Assembly (NCBI GenBank): GCA_030648255.1 | Contig: JAUSHZ010000011.1 | Location: 1 to 41,847 of the forward strand | From: a bacterium | GTDB lineage: Bacteria; Patescibacteriota; Minisyncoccia; Minisyncoccales; CG1-02-41-26 | DNA: 41,847 nt | Reading direction: 5' to 3' | Part shown: piece after piece, positions 23,307 through 31,203 of the stretch | How positions within the stretch are numbered: position 1 is the first letter of the stretch | Layout of the letters: each line of letters opens with the position of its first letter | Translations under genes and position numbers: made by a program | The notes under the pieces: model-generated | What the model was told of the DNA's origin: nothing | The model's input: the letters and a program-made list of their open reading frames with translations, nothing else | The model's database searches: none

Positions 23307-25289
23307 ATGAATAACTTATTTGAGCGGCTTTTCCAAAAGCCAACAAAACTCCCTTCAAAAAGACAGTGGAAAAGGTTTTTTTCTGTTTTAAACAAAAAAG
23401 AAAAAACAATTTTCTTTATTTTTGTTTTTTTCTTTTTATCTTCTGGCATATTTTTGTCGTTAAATTTCTATATTAAAAATACAGAAACTTCTCCGTCTGT
23501 AGGTGGCTCTTACATAGAAGGCATGGTTGGGCAACCAAGAATTATTAACCCCCTTTACCTCTCCACGCAGGACGCGGACAGAGATATTGTTGAAATTATA
23601 TTTTCTGGCTTAATGAAATATGATGAAAACGGGCAAATTATAAAAGATTTAATCCAAGATTATTCTATCAAAGATCAAGGTAAAACTTATGAAATAACCT
23701 TAAGAGACGGTTTATTGTGGCATGATGGGAAACCATTAACCGCAGATGATGTTATTTTTACTATCAACTTAATTCAAAACCCTGAATATCAAAGCCCATT
23801 AAGGGTTAAATGGGCTGGAATTTTAATAGAAAAAATCTCAAGCAAAACTGTTTCCTTTAAATTGCCTAAGCAATATGCTGGATTTTCAGAAACCTTAACA
23901 GTTAAAATTTTGCCAAAGCATATTTTTGAAAATGTTTCCCCGCAAAATCTGCCGTTAAGCTTGGTGTCCGAAGAGTACTTAATTGGCTCTGGCCCATTTA
24001 AAATTAAAAAAATAACTCACGAGCAAAATGGCTTTATTAAAAAAATAATTCTTGAAAGAAATAAAGATTATTACGGCAAAAAGCCATTTTTAAAAGAGTT
24101 TTCTTTCGCCTTTTTTAGCGACGAAAAGGATTTAAAAAAAGCCCTTCTGCTCAATGGTGTTGATGGGTTTGTTGTTAACGACCTCTCTCAATACAAAAAC
24201 GAATTAAAATCAATGAAGGTTTATGGATTGGCTGTTCCCCGGTACTTTGCTATTTTTTTCAACGCTAAAAACGAGGGAATGTTTAAAGACAACAACCTAA
24301 AAGAGGCGCTGGCATACGCAACCAATAAAGAGGCAATCATTAAAAATGTTTTTTCCCAAAAAGCCCAAGCAGTAAATTCGCCCATTTTGCCAAAATTTTT
24401 TGATTTCAAGGGGCCCGAAACCGACTATCAGTTTGACTTGGCAAAGGCCCAGCAAATAATCCAAGATTCGCTCAATAATACGCCAAAAATAGGACAGTTT
24501 ACTCAAAACTTAAAACTTGGAAGCAACGGCAAAGAAGTTGAAATGCTACAAACCTGTTTGGCAAATCCGCCAGCTGGGGGAAGCGATATTTATCCTAATG
24601 GCGAAATAAATGGAAATTTTGGAGAAAAAACCAAGGCAGCTGTTATAAAATTTCAAGAAAAGTATAGCCAAGAAATTTTAGCGCCATCTGGTATTACAAA
24701 AGGCACAGGAGATGTGAAAGCAGCCACTAGAGAAAAACTGAACGAATTATGTTTTAAAAAAGAAGTGGTAAAGTCAAAAATCGCCATCACCCTAACAACC
24801 AGTAATAATTTTCCATTACCAGAAATTGCCAAAGAGCTAAAACAACAATGGGATATGGCTGGTTTTGAAACAACCATTGAAACAGTTTCTTTGGCTGATT
24901 TGCAAAACACTGTTTTACCCAAAAACAGCTTTAGCATACTGTTGTTTGGCGAGGCATTAGGGGCAATTCCCGACCCGTTTCCTTTTTGGCACTCAAGCCA
25001 AAAAGATTACCCCGGTCTAAATATTGCTAACTATACTTCAAAGAATGCTGATACTTTGCTGGAAAAGGCCAGGGAAGCTCAAACAGCAGAGATTCGGCAA
25101 ACAAGCCTAGAACAATTTCAAGATATTTTAATTCAAGATATGCCTGCTATCTTTTTGGTCAGGCCTGATTATATCTTCGCTCTTTCTGAAAAAATAAAAA
25201 GTTTTAATGTAACAAAAATAACCGAGCCATCTAAAAGATTTTCCAATGTTGAAACTTGGTATTTAAAAACTAAAAGAACTTGGCAATAA
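23307..25289 (+). CDS. Membrane-anchored extracellular solute-binding protein (family 5) with inserted peptidoglycan-binding domain
   Basis: 660-aa OppA/DppA-type periplasmic-binding protein. One N-terminal membrane helix (about 30-55) replaces a lipoprotein signal. Family 5 features include IVEIIFSGLMKYDENG and the TLRDGLLWHDGKPLTADDVIFTI region (near 130-155). Between residues about 393 and 487 a peptidoglycan-binding domain is inserted (LGSNGKEVEMLQTCL ... AAVIKFQEKYSQEILAPSG), resembling those of the two large secreted proteins. The SBP fold then resumes (ITLTTSNNFPLPEIAKELKQQ) to the C-terminus. No ABC permease or ATPase genes are adjacent. It may bind peptides, or muropeptides held near the wall; the ligand is unknown. 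Confidence 0.88.
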   Translation: MNNLFERLFQKPTKLPSKRQWKRFFSVLNKKEKTIFFIFVFFFLSSGIFLSLNFYIKNTETSPSVGGSYIEGMVGQPRIINPLYLSTQDADRDIVEIIFSGLMKYDENGQIIKDLIQDYSIKDQGKTYEITLRDGLLWHDGKPLTADDVIFTINLIQNPEYQSPLRVKWAGILIEKISSKTVSFKLPKQYAGFSETLTVKILPKHIFENVSPQNLPLSLVSEEYLIGSGPFKIKKITHEQNGFIKKIILERNKDYYGKKPFLKEFSFAFFSDEKDLKKALLLNGVDGFVVNDLSQYKNELKSMKVYGLAVPRYFAIFFNAKNEGMFKDNNLKEALAYATNKEAIIKNVFSQKAQAVNSPILPKFFDFKGPETDYQFDLAKAQQIIQDSLNNTPKIGQFTQNLKLGSNGKEVEMLQTCLANPPAGGSDIYPNGEINGNFGEKTKAAVIKFQEKYSQEILAPSGITKGTGDVKAATREKLNELCFKKEVVKSKIAITLTTSNNFPLPEIAKELKQQWDMAGFETTIETVSLADLQNTVLPKNSFSILLFGEALGAIPDPFPFWHSSQKDYPGLNIANYTSKNADTLLEKAREAQTAEIRQTSLEQFQDILIQDMPAIFLVRPDYIFALSEKIKSFNVTKITEPSKRFSNVETWYLKTKRTWQ

Positions 25290-25290
25290 T

Positions 25291-26259
25291 ATGAAACAAA
25301 TAATATTAAACTTTCCCCAGCAGTTCGCAATTGGCGCAAAGGCTGCAGAGGATATAAAATTAGCTGGGCCTTTTGATAATATTATTATCTGCGGGGTTGG
25401 CGGGTCGGCTTTGCCAGGCACTTTGCTTTTAGATATAGCTGATGTTTCAATTCCTGTTCTTGTTCATCGCGATTACGGCTTACCGAAAATTGCCAGCGAA
25501 AAAAGCTTAATTATTTGTATTTCATTTTCTGGCAACACCGAAGAAACGCTATCTGCTTATGAAGAAGCTGTGAGTAAGGGGTATCCAGTTATCGCTTTAT
25601 CAACCGGCGGAAAACTAGAAGAATTAGCCAAGCAAAACAATTTACCAGTGGTAATTGTGCCAAATGATTGTTTACAGCCAAGATTTGGCACTGGGTATTT
25701 GGCTTCATCAGTAATAAAAATTTTGGACAATTGCAAAATAACTGATAATTTAAGCCAAGAAATTTTAGAAATAGCAGATAATTTAAAACCCGAAAATCTT
25801 GAAGCTCGGGGGAAGACTCTGGGAGAAAAATTGCTTAATAAAGTGCCTGTGGTTTATAGCTCTAATCAATACAAGTCGGTTTCTTTAATCTGGAAAATAA
25901 AATTTAACGAAAATTCTAAAATAATGGCTTTTTGGAATTTCTTCCCAGAGTTAAACCATAACGAAATGGTGGGGCTTACAAATATTAAATCTCAAATTGC
26001 AAATTGCAAATATTATTTTATTATTTTAAGAGATAACCAAGATGACCCAAGAATAATCAAAAGAATGGAGATAACGGCAAATTTAATAAAAGAATCTGGG
26101 GGGGAGGTTGAAATAATAGAAATGCAAGGCGCAACAAAAATAGAGAAAATCTTTAACGCCCTTTTACTTGGCGATTGGGCAAGTTATTATTTGGCCCTAT
26201 CTTATGGCCAAGACCCCGTACCCGTCGCAATCGTAGAAAAATTCAAAAAACAACTGTAA
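25291..26259 (+). CDS. Bifunctional phosphoglucose/phosphomannose isomerase
   Basis: SIS-domain isomerase interconverting fructose-6-P with glucose-6-P and mannose-6-P. The first SIS domain has GVGGSALPG and the sugar-phosphate loop ISFSGNTEETLS. The C-terminal domain has FPELNHNEMVGL, with the histidine typical of the bifunctional archaeal/bacterial type. 322 aa, normal. It starts 1 base after the solute-binding gene and feeds hexose phosphates to the mutases at 29787-32634. Confidence 0.88.
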   Translation: MKQIILNFPQQFAIGAKAAEDIKLAGPFDNIIICGVGGSALPGTLLLDIADVSIPVLVHRDYGLPKIASEKSLIICISFSGNTEETLSAYEEAVSKGYPVIALSTGGKLEELAKQNNLPVVIVPNDCLQPRFGTGYLASSVIKILDNCKITDNLSQEILEIADNLKPENLEARGKTLGEKLLNKVPVVYSSNQYKSVSLIWKIKFNENSKIMAFWNFFPELNHNEMVGLTNIKSQIANCKYYFIILRDNQDDPRIIKRMEITANLIKESGGEVEIIEMQGATKIEKIFNALLLGDWASYYLALSYGQDPVPVAIVEKFKKQL

Positions 26260-26268
26260 AAACCTCTT

Positions 26269-26353
26269 GCCGCGGTGGTGAAATTGGCTATACACGCAGT
26301 GTTCAGAACGCTGTGGGGGAAACTCCGTGTGGGTTCGACTCCCACCCGCGGCA
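26269..26353 (+). tRNA. tRNA-Leu (anticodon CAG)
   Basis: 85 nt with acceptor stem GCCGCGG / CCGCGGC, anticodon stem CAGTG / CGCTG around TTCAGAA, and a long variable arm (TGGGGGAAACTCC region) as expected for class II tRNA-Leu. The T-arm is GTGGGTTCGACTCCCAC. The 3' CCA is not encoded. It lies 9 bases after the isomerase stop and 16 before the next gene, so it is probably processed out of an mRNA. Confidence 0.95.
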
Positions 26354-26369
26354 CAAATACAAAATAAAA

Positions 26370-26825
26370 ATGAAAATTTATATTGACCAATCTGGAAAAA
26401 TTGAATCAACAAACCAACCAACCGTAGTCGCTTTTTCTAATGGAGAAAGAGGGGCGGTTTTAGTTGCGGCGAAAGACAAAAGGGAAATCCAAGAATATTG
26501 CAGGATTTTTAATAGAGGCCGTATTTTTATCTATAAAACTTTTGCCTGCCTAATTTTTATTTTGATTAGAGACAAATTAAAACAAATAGACCAAATAATA
26601 ATTGACCAAGAGTACAAGGGACACGAAGCAGAAATTAAGCATTACTTATTGCAAATAATTCGCAAAAACCACAAAAATTTTCCAAAAGATAATATAGTTT
26701 TTAAACAAATTGGCAAAAAATCAAATGCTCATCTTTTAGCGTATAAAGTCCACAAAGGCAAAGAAAACCCCGATTTTACGGTGCGAGGAAACCAGCTTAT
26801 ACCGTATCTTTTTAGATTAAAGTAA
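26370..26825 (+). CDS. Conserved hypothetical protein
   Basis: 151 aa. The real start is most likely the ATG at 26370 (MKIYIDQSGKIE), since a longer frame would run back through the tRNA. Visible features are an N-terminal strand-turn IYIDQSGKIE, a second IIIDQEYKGHEAEIK segment, and a C-terminal KSNAHLLAYKVHKGK. The spacing of acidic residues vaguely recalls an RNase H-like fold, but I would not assign one. I recall similar proteins from Parcubacteria. It sits between tRNA-Leu and RNase J, and its 3' end faces the terminator of an opposing small RNA. Confidence 0.6.
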   Translation: MKIYIDQSGKIESTNQPTVVAFSNGERGAVLVAAKDKREIQEYCRIFNRGRIFIYKTFACLIFILIRDKLKQIDQIIIDQEYKGHEAEIKHYLLQIIRKNHKNFPKDNIVFKQIGKKSNAHLLAYKVHKGKENPDFTVRGNQLIPYLFRLK

Positions 26826-26848
26826 AACAAAAACCCCTGTTAAGGGGG
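26824..26848 (-). terminator. Intrinsic terminator of the small RNA
   Basis: GCCCCC / GGGGTT pairing around UUAACA, followed by TTTTTGTTTT on the minus strand. There is no T-tract on the plus strand, so it acts only on the small RNA. Confidence 0.8.
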
Positions 26849-26933
26849 CTCTTGTCCGCTTGGGTATTTTTCGGATACTTAAGCAACGAATGGTTACGTT
26901 GGTGCGGCATCCTGCCCAAGTATTTACTATAGC
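26824..26933 (-). ncRNA. Unclassified small structured RNA
   Basis: A stand-alone minus-strand transcription unit: consensus promoter at 26967-26940, expected start near 26933, intrinsic terminator at 26848-26824. No reading frame of useful length. By eye: CUUGGG pairs with a later CCCAAG; UGCCGC pairs with GCGG(A)CA, which lies beyond CCCAAG and would make an H-type pseudoknot. A CAACG / CGUUG hairpin (loop UAACCAUU) lies inside. It lacks the SRP RNA tetraloop motif, tmRNA features and RNase P cores, so I leave it unnamed. The 135-base gap between the hypothetical gene and rnj is fully taken up by this unit. Confidence 0.6.
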
Positions 26934-26939
26934 AACTAC

Positions 26940-26967
26940 ATTATAACAAAATAAAAAAATATGTCAA
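26940..26967 (-). promoter_or_regulatory. Consensus sigma-70-type promoter for the small RNA
   Basis: Perfect TTGACA (26967-26962) and perfect TATAAT (26945-26940) with a 16-base spacer, the strongest match in the window. The -35 overlaps the rnj start codon on the opposite strand, so small-RNA transcription and rnj initiation may interfere. Confidence 0.75.
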
Positions 26968-28727
26968 TAGAAGAAAAAACAGAACAAAATGCGCAAAACA
27001 CACAAGTAGAAAACCCTTCGATAAATTCAGGGCAAGCCCAAAAGCCGAAAATTAATCGCGGGCCAACTTTAAGAATTATCCCTTTGGGTGGTATGGAAGA
27101 GGTTGGACGCAATATGACTGTGTTTGAATATGAAAAAGACATAGTTATTTTAGATATGGGCATCCAATTTCCAGAAGAAGATATGCCTGGTATTGATTAC
27201 ATTATTCCCAGCATCAGCTATTTAAAAGGCAAAGAAAAAAATATCAGGGCTGTTATTTTCAGCCATGGCCACCTTGACCACATTGGGGCAGCTCCTCTGC
27301 TTTTGCCAAAACTTGGCTACCCTCCTGTTGTTGGCAAAGACCTAACAATTGCCATGATAAAGAAAAGAATGGAGGACTTTGAAAAGGGCTCAGCTAAAAA
27401 ATTAGATGTTATCCGCATAAACTCAGTTAATGATATGTTTGACTTTGGAAAATTCCGGGTTGGGTTTTTTAATGTTGAACACTCGGTAGTCGACGCCATC
27501 GGCGTAATTATCAACACACCTCAAGGTACAGTTATCCATCCGGGAGATTGGACAATGGAAAAAAATCCTGTAAATGGCCAACCATTAACCTATACCCACT
27601 TGGCCAATTTGCCAAAGCCAAAAATTTTGATGCTGGAAAGCTTGGGGGCTGTAAATACCTCTTCCTCAATGGTTGGAGAAAGAGAGATGTACGCTAATTT
27701 GGAAAAATTAATTTCCGAGGCCAAGGGCAAGGTTATTATTGGCACTTTTGCCTCTCAAATTAATAGAATTGGCCATCTCCTAGAATACGCTAAACAAATT
27801 GGCAAAAAAGTTGCTTTGGATGGATACAGTATGAAAATGAATGTGGAAATTGCCAAAGAGCTTGGCTATATAAAAGTTGGCAACGAGACAATTATTCCTG
27901 CCAACGCTATTGGTAAATATCCAGATGATAAGGTGATTATTATTTGCACAGGCGCTCAAGGAGAAGGGAATGCTGTTTTATCGCGTATTGTTAGTGGCGA
28001 CCATAAGTTTATTAAGGTGCGAAAAAACGACACCATTATTTTTTCTTCTTCAGTAATTCCAGGCAATGAAAGAACTATCCAACGCTTAAAAGATAGCCTT
28101 TATAGAAAATGCGACAATGTTGTTCACAGCGACATAATGGATGTGCACGCAAGCGGGCACTGCAACGCCGACAGCATTAAAGAAATGATAAAACAAGTTC
28201 AGCCAGATTATTTTTTGCCTGTTTATGCTAATCATTATATTTTAAAAGAAGCTGCCAAATTAGCTTTGAGTATGGGCTTTCCAGAAAAAAATATTTTTGT
28301 TTTAGATAATGGCTCAATTATTGAATTTCGAAATAAAGAGGCCCGGCTCTCAAATAAAAAAGCGGAAACGGGTTATGTTTTTGTTGATGGATTGGGCATT
28401 GGAGATATTGGCGAAGTTGTTTTGCGAGACCGCCAAAACCTATCTCAAGATGGAATGTTTGTTATTATCGTGGCCATAGATAGAACAACTGGAAAAGTTA
28501 AGGGCTCACCTGATATAATATCCAGAGGATTCATTTATCTAAGAGAGTCGCAGGATCTACTAAGAGAAACAAGAAAAAGAGTTATTGGCATTGTGGAAAA
28601 GCCAAACACCAATGCAGTATCAAGATTAAATTATATTAAAGATGAAATAAGAAATAGGATTGGCGAATTCTTGTTTATGAAAACAGAACGCCGGCCAATG
28701 GTCTTGCCCGTAATTTTAGAAATCTAG
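26961..28727 (+). CDS. rnj: Ribonuclease J
   Basis: Metallo-beta-lactamase/beta-CASP nuclease with endo- and 5'-3' exonuclease activity in mRNA decay and rRNA processing. The metal motif SHGHLDHIG is at residues 101-109. Later motifs include HPGDWTM, the beta-CASP GTFASQINRI stretch, and HASGHCNADSIKEMI. 588 aa. The first 34 residues are a polar extension, and residues about 18-26 derive from a palindromic repeat (27014-27036). No Shine-Dalgarno sequence is seen before the ATG. Confidence 0.95.
   Translation: MSIEEKTEQNAQNTQVENPSINSGQAQKPKINRGPTLRIIPLGGMEEVGRNMTVFEYEKDIVILDMGIQFPEEDMPGIDYIIPSISYLKGKEKNIRAVIFSHGHLDHIGAAPLLLPKLGYPPVVGKDLTIAMIKKRMEDFEKGSAKKLDVIRINSVNDMFDFGKFRVGFFNVEHSVVDAIGVIINTPQGTVIHPGDWTMEKNPVNGQPLTYTHLANLPKPKILMLESLGAVNTSSSMVGEREMYANLEKLISEAKGKVIIGTFASQINRIGHLLEYAKQIGKKVALDGYSMKMNVEIAKELGYIKVGNETIIPANAIGKYPDDKVIIICTGAQGEGNAVLSRIVSGDHKFIKVRKNDTIIFSSSVIPGNERTIQRLKDSLYRKCDNVVHSDIMDVHASGHCNADSIKEMIKQVQPDYFLPVYANHYILKEAAKLALSMGFPEKNIFVLDNGSIIEFRNKEARLSNKKAETGYVFVDGLGIGDIGEVVLRDRQNLSQDGMFVIIVAIDRTTGKVKGSPDIISRGFIYLRESQDLLRETRKRVIGIVEKPNTNAVSRLNYIKDEIRNRIGEFLFMKTERRPMVLPVILEI
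27014..27036. repeat. CCCTTCGACAAGCTCAGGG-type palindrome inside rnj
   Basis: CCCTTCGATAAATTCAGGG followed by CAAG, a slightly decayed copy of the repeat in rpsF (33464-33486) and ftsK (39216-39238). It is read in another frame than in those genes (encoding NPSINSGQAQ). Confidence 0.75.
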
Positions 28728-28754
28728 GCACACGAATAAATACAGGTGTCTTAT

Positions 28755-28788
28755 ACGAATGTTATACAAATATTTGTATAACATTCGT
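28755..28788. repeat. 34-bp perfect palindrome in the rnj-trpS gap (family B)
   Basis: ACGAATGTTATACAAAT and its exact reverse complement with no spacer. There is no T-tract, so it is not an obvious terminator. It lies 24 bases before the trpS ATG, in an 85-base gap built from words also seen before ftsZ and ftsA (ACGAATA, ATTTGTA, TTAGTGT). No T-box features are seen. Confidence 0.75.
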
Positions 28789-28812
28789 TCTGCATTTGTA
28801 ATAAATTAGTGT

Positions 28813-29790
28813 ATGCAAAAAATTTTTTCAGGTGTTCAACCAAGTGGAAATATCCATATTGGCAATTATTTAGCCGTTATCAAGCAATGGGTGGCTTTGC
28901 AAGAAAAGTCAGATTGCATTTTTTGTATTGTTGATTGGCATGCCATTACTGTGCCTTATGAAGTAAAGGCATTACAACAAAAAATAAAAGAGGTGGCTAG
29001 TATTTATTTGGCTTCGGGCATTAACCCCGAAAAGTCGGTTATTTTTGTGCAATCGCAAGTAAAAGAACATAGCGAACTCGCTTGGCTTTTAAACACAATA
29101 ACTCCGTTTGGCGACTTGCAAAGAATGACTCAATTTAAAGACAAGTCCAAAAAATTACAGGGCAATGTAAATGCTGGGCTTTTTAACTACCCAGTTTTAA
29201 TGGCAGGGGATATTTTGCTTTACCAAACCGATTTAGTGCCAGTGGGAGAAGACCAAAAACAACACGTTGAACTAGCCAGAACAATTGCTAAAAAGTTCAA
29301 TTCTAAATTCGGTGAAACTTTCAAAGTCCCTGAAGTTTCTGTTTTAAAAATAGGAGCCAAGATTATGTCCCTAACAGAGCCATTAAAAAAAATGTCTAAA
29401 AGCGACCCTGAGCCAAGCCGCATTGGCCTTTTTGACACCCCAGAACAAATAAGAAAGAAAATTGGTTCAGCCACCACTGACTCTGATAAAGAGATAAAAT
29501 TCAACCCAAAAGAAAAGCCAGGCATTTCTAATCTTTTGACCATTTATAGCTTATTTGCTGATAAGCCAATTAAGGATATAGAAAAAGAATTTCAGGGCAA
29601 AGGATATGCCTCTTTTAAGTCCGCTCTGGCTGACTTATTAATAAAAAAATTAGAGCCGTTTAGAAATAAAAAAGCCGAGTTTGATAAAAACCCTGAATTT
29701 ATTGAAAAAATATTGACTGATGGCGCAAACCGAGCCCGCAAAATCGCCCAAGAAACAATGCAAAAAGTGAGAACAGTAATGAATCTCTAA
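28813..29790 (+). CDS. trpS: Tryptophan-tRNA ligase
   Basis: Class I synthetase charging tRNA-Trp. HIGH-type motif PSGNIHIGNY (10-19) and KMSKSDP (about 195). GDLQRMTQFKDK and the VPVGEDQKQHVELAR stretch are tryptophan-specific. 325 aa, normal. Its stop overlaps the stop of the convergent phosphomannomutase gene by a few bases, leaving no room for a separate terminator. Confidence 0.96.
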   Translation: MQKIFSGVQPSGNIHIGNYLAVIKQWVALQEKSDCIFCIVDWHAITVPYEVKALQQKIKEVASIYLASGINPEKSVIFVQSQVKEHSELAWLLNTITPFGDLQRMTQFKDKSKKLQGNVNAGLFNYPVLMAGDILLYQTDLVPVGEDQKQHVELARTIAKKFNSKFGETFKVPEVSVLKIGAKIMSLTEPLKKMSKSDPEPSRIGLFDTPEQIRKKIGSATTDSDKEIKFNPKEKPGISNLLTIYSLFADKPIKDIEKEFQGKGYASFKSALADLLIKKLEPFRNKKAEFDKNPEFIEKILTDGANRARKIAQETMQKVRTVMNL

Positions 29791-31199
29791 GATTCCAATC
29801 CTAATTCTTGATAAATCTTGTCGGTTATGGGCATGCCAACTTTTTTGAAAATTTCTAGCATTTCTTTTTCAATAGTCACTAAATCCTCTGGGGTATCACC
29901 TTCAAAACGGCATTTGAGCATTGGGGAAGTATTAGAAGCCCTCATTAAGGCCCAGCCATTGGATAAATTAATTCTAGCGCCGTCAACATCAACAAAGTTA
30001 TAGTTATTTTCTTTTAAATACTTAATTAGATTGTCTACTATGCCAAATTTTAACTCATCAGGAACGTCAATAAATATCTCCAAGCTAGTATAGTATTTAG
30101 GCAAGGTATCAACAAATTTAGCTAAATCTGGATATTGGGAAGCCGCCTCAGCTAATTTTAAAGCGGCAAAAACCGCATCGTCGCATAAATAATAGTCTAA
30201 AGGAAAAAAGAAATGCAAAGTTATTTCTCCCCCAAAAACCGCATTGTATTTTATAATATTATCAACCACGGCTTTATGGTGGCAAATAGAAAAATGGGTC
30301 TCAATTCCTTCTTTTGCCATTTCATCTAAAAAGGCTTTAGAAATCCTCATGTCATGAATAATTGGGCCTTTTTTCTTTTTCAAAACATCTCTGGCCAGCA
30401 TTAGCATACAAAAATCGCCATCAACAGTCCGCCCTAAATTATCAATTACAGCCACCCTATCTCCATCAGTGTCAAAACAAAAACCAATATCAGCTTTTTC
30501 TTTAATCACCGCCTCTTTGATATCTTTTAAATTTTCTTCTTTGTATGGATCGGGAAAATGATGGGGAAAATTACCGTCAAACTCTCCGTAAATTGTTTTA
30601 ACATCACAACCCAGTTTTTTAAAAATATTTTCGGGCACAAACCCGCACGCTCCGTTGCTTGAATCAATAATTACCTTTAAGGGCTTTTTTAATTTAATAA
30701 TTTTAAAAACATAGTCCTCATATTTTTTGGCTGTATCTAATTTAGAAACAATGCCAACTGGGTTTTGAATTAAAAATTCTCTCTCACCCATAGCTAAGTC
30801 TTTTATTGCATCTAATTCTTCATTGATAGTTTCTTCCACCATATCGCTTCCTGATTTTTTAATGCTCATCATTAGGCCATTATATTCTTTGGTATTATGA
30901 GAGCCAGAAACCATTATCCCGCCATCAAAATTTTTGTTAAAAGTAATAAAATAAAAAAGCGGGTCAGGGCCAATGCCAATGTCAATCACATCCTTGCCAC
31001 CGTCCAAAAGCCCCTGAATAACGGCTTTTGCTAGAGCAGGGGAACTAAGCCTTGTATCTCGAGCAACCACAATTTTCTTAGCTATTGGATAAAATTCAGC
31101 ATACGAGCGGGCAATTCTATAGGCCACTTCTTCGTTAAGGTCTTGGGGGTAAATTCCTCTAATATCGTATGCTCTAAAAATAGTTGGATTGATATTCAT
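29787..31199 (-). CDS. manB: Phosphomannomutase / phosphoglucomutase
   Basis: Alpha-D-phosphohexomutase moving phosphate between C1 and C6 of mannose or glucose. N-terminal IFRAYDIRGIYPQDL, phosphoserine loop MVSGSHNTKEYNG (Ser100; the usual form is TASHNP), metal loop DTDGDRVAV and sugar loop GGEITLHFFF. The C-terminal phosphate-binding RASNTSPML is present. 470 aa, full length. It starts 4 bases after its paralogue ends; together with the isomerase at 25291 they supply sugar nucleotide precursors. Symbol by family, not by tested substrate. Confidence 0.88.
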   Translation of the reverse strand: MNINPTIFRAYDIRGIYPQDLNEEVAYRIARSYAEFYPIAKKIVVARDTRLSSPALAKAVIQGLLDGGKDVIDIGIGPDPLFYFITFNKNFDGGIMVSGSHNTKEYNGLMMSIKKSGSDMVEETINEELDAIKDLAMGEREFLIQNPVGIVSKLDTAKKYEDYVFKIIKLKKPLKVIIDSSNGACGFVPENIFKKLGCDVKTIYGEFDGNFPHHFPDPYKEENLKDIKEAVIKEKADIGFCFDTDGDRVAVIDNLGRTVDGDFCMLMLARDVLKKKKGPIIHDMRISKAFLDEMAKEGIETHFSICHHKAVVDNIIKYNAVFGGEITLHFFFPLDYYLCDDAVFAALKLAEAASQYPDLAKFVDTLPKYYTSLEIFIDVPDELKFGIVDNLIKYLKENNYNFVDVDGARINLSNGWALMRASNTSPMLKCRFEGDTPEDLVTIEKEMLEIFKKVGMPITDKIYQELGLES

Positions 31200-31203
31200 T
31201 TTT

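Noticed and set aside
26175-26369. N-terminal extension of the hypothetical gene through the tRNA
   Set aside because: It would translate the tRNA-Leu gene and the end of the isomerase in another frame; the ATG at 26370 gives a natural start.
26824-26933. SRP (4.5S) RNA or 6S RNA as identity of the minus-strand small RNA
   Set aside because: The size fits a small SRP RNA, but the conserved GGAAGCAGC-type loop is absent, and it is too short for 6S RNA.
28728-28812. T-box riboswitch upstream of trpS
   Set aside because: Only 85 bases are available, with no T-box sequence, specifier loop or terminator; the dominant feature is a perfect palindrome.
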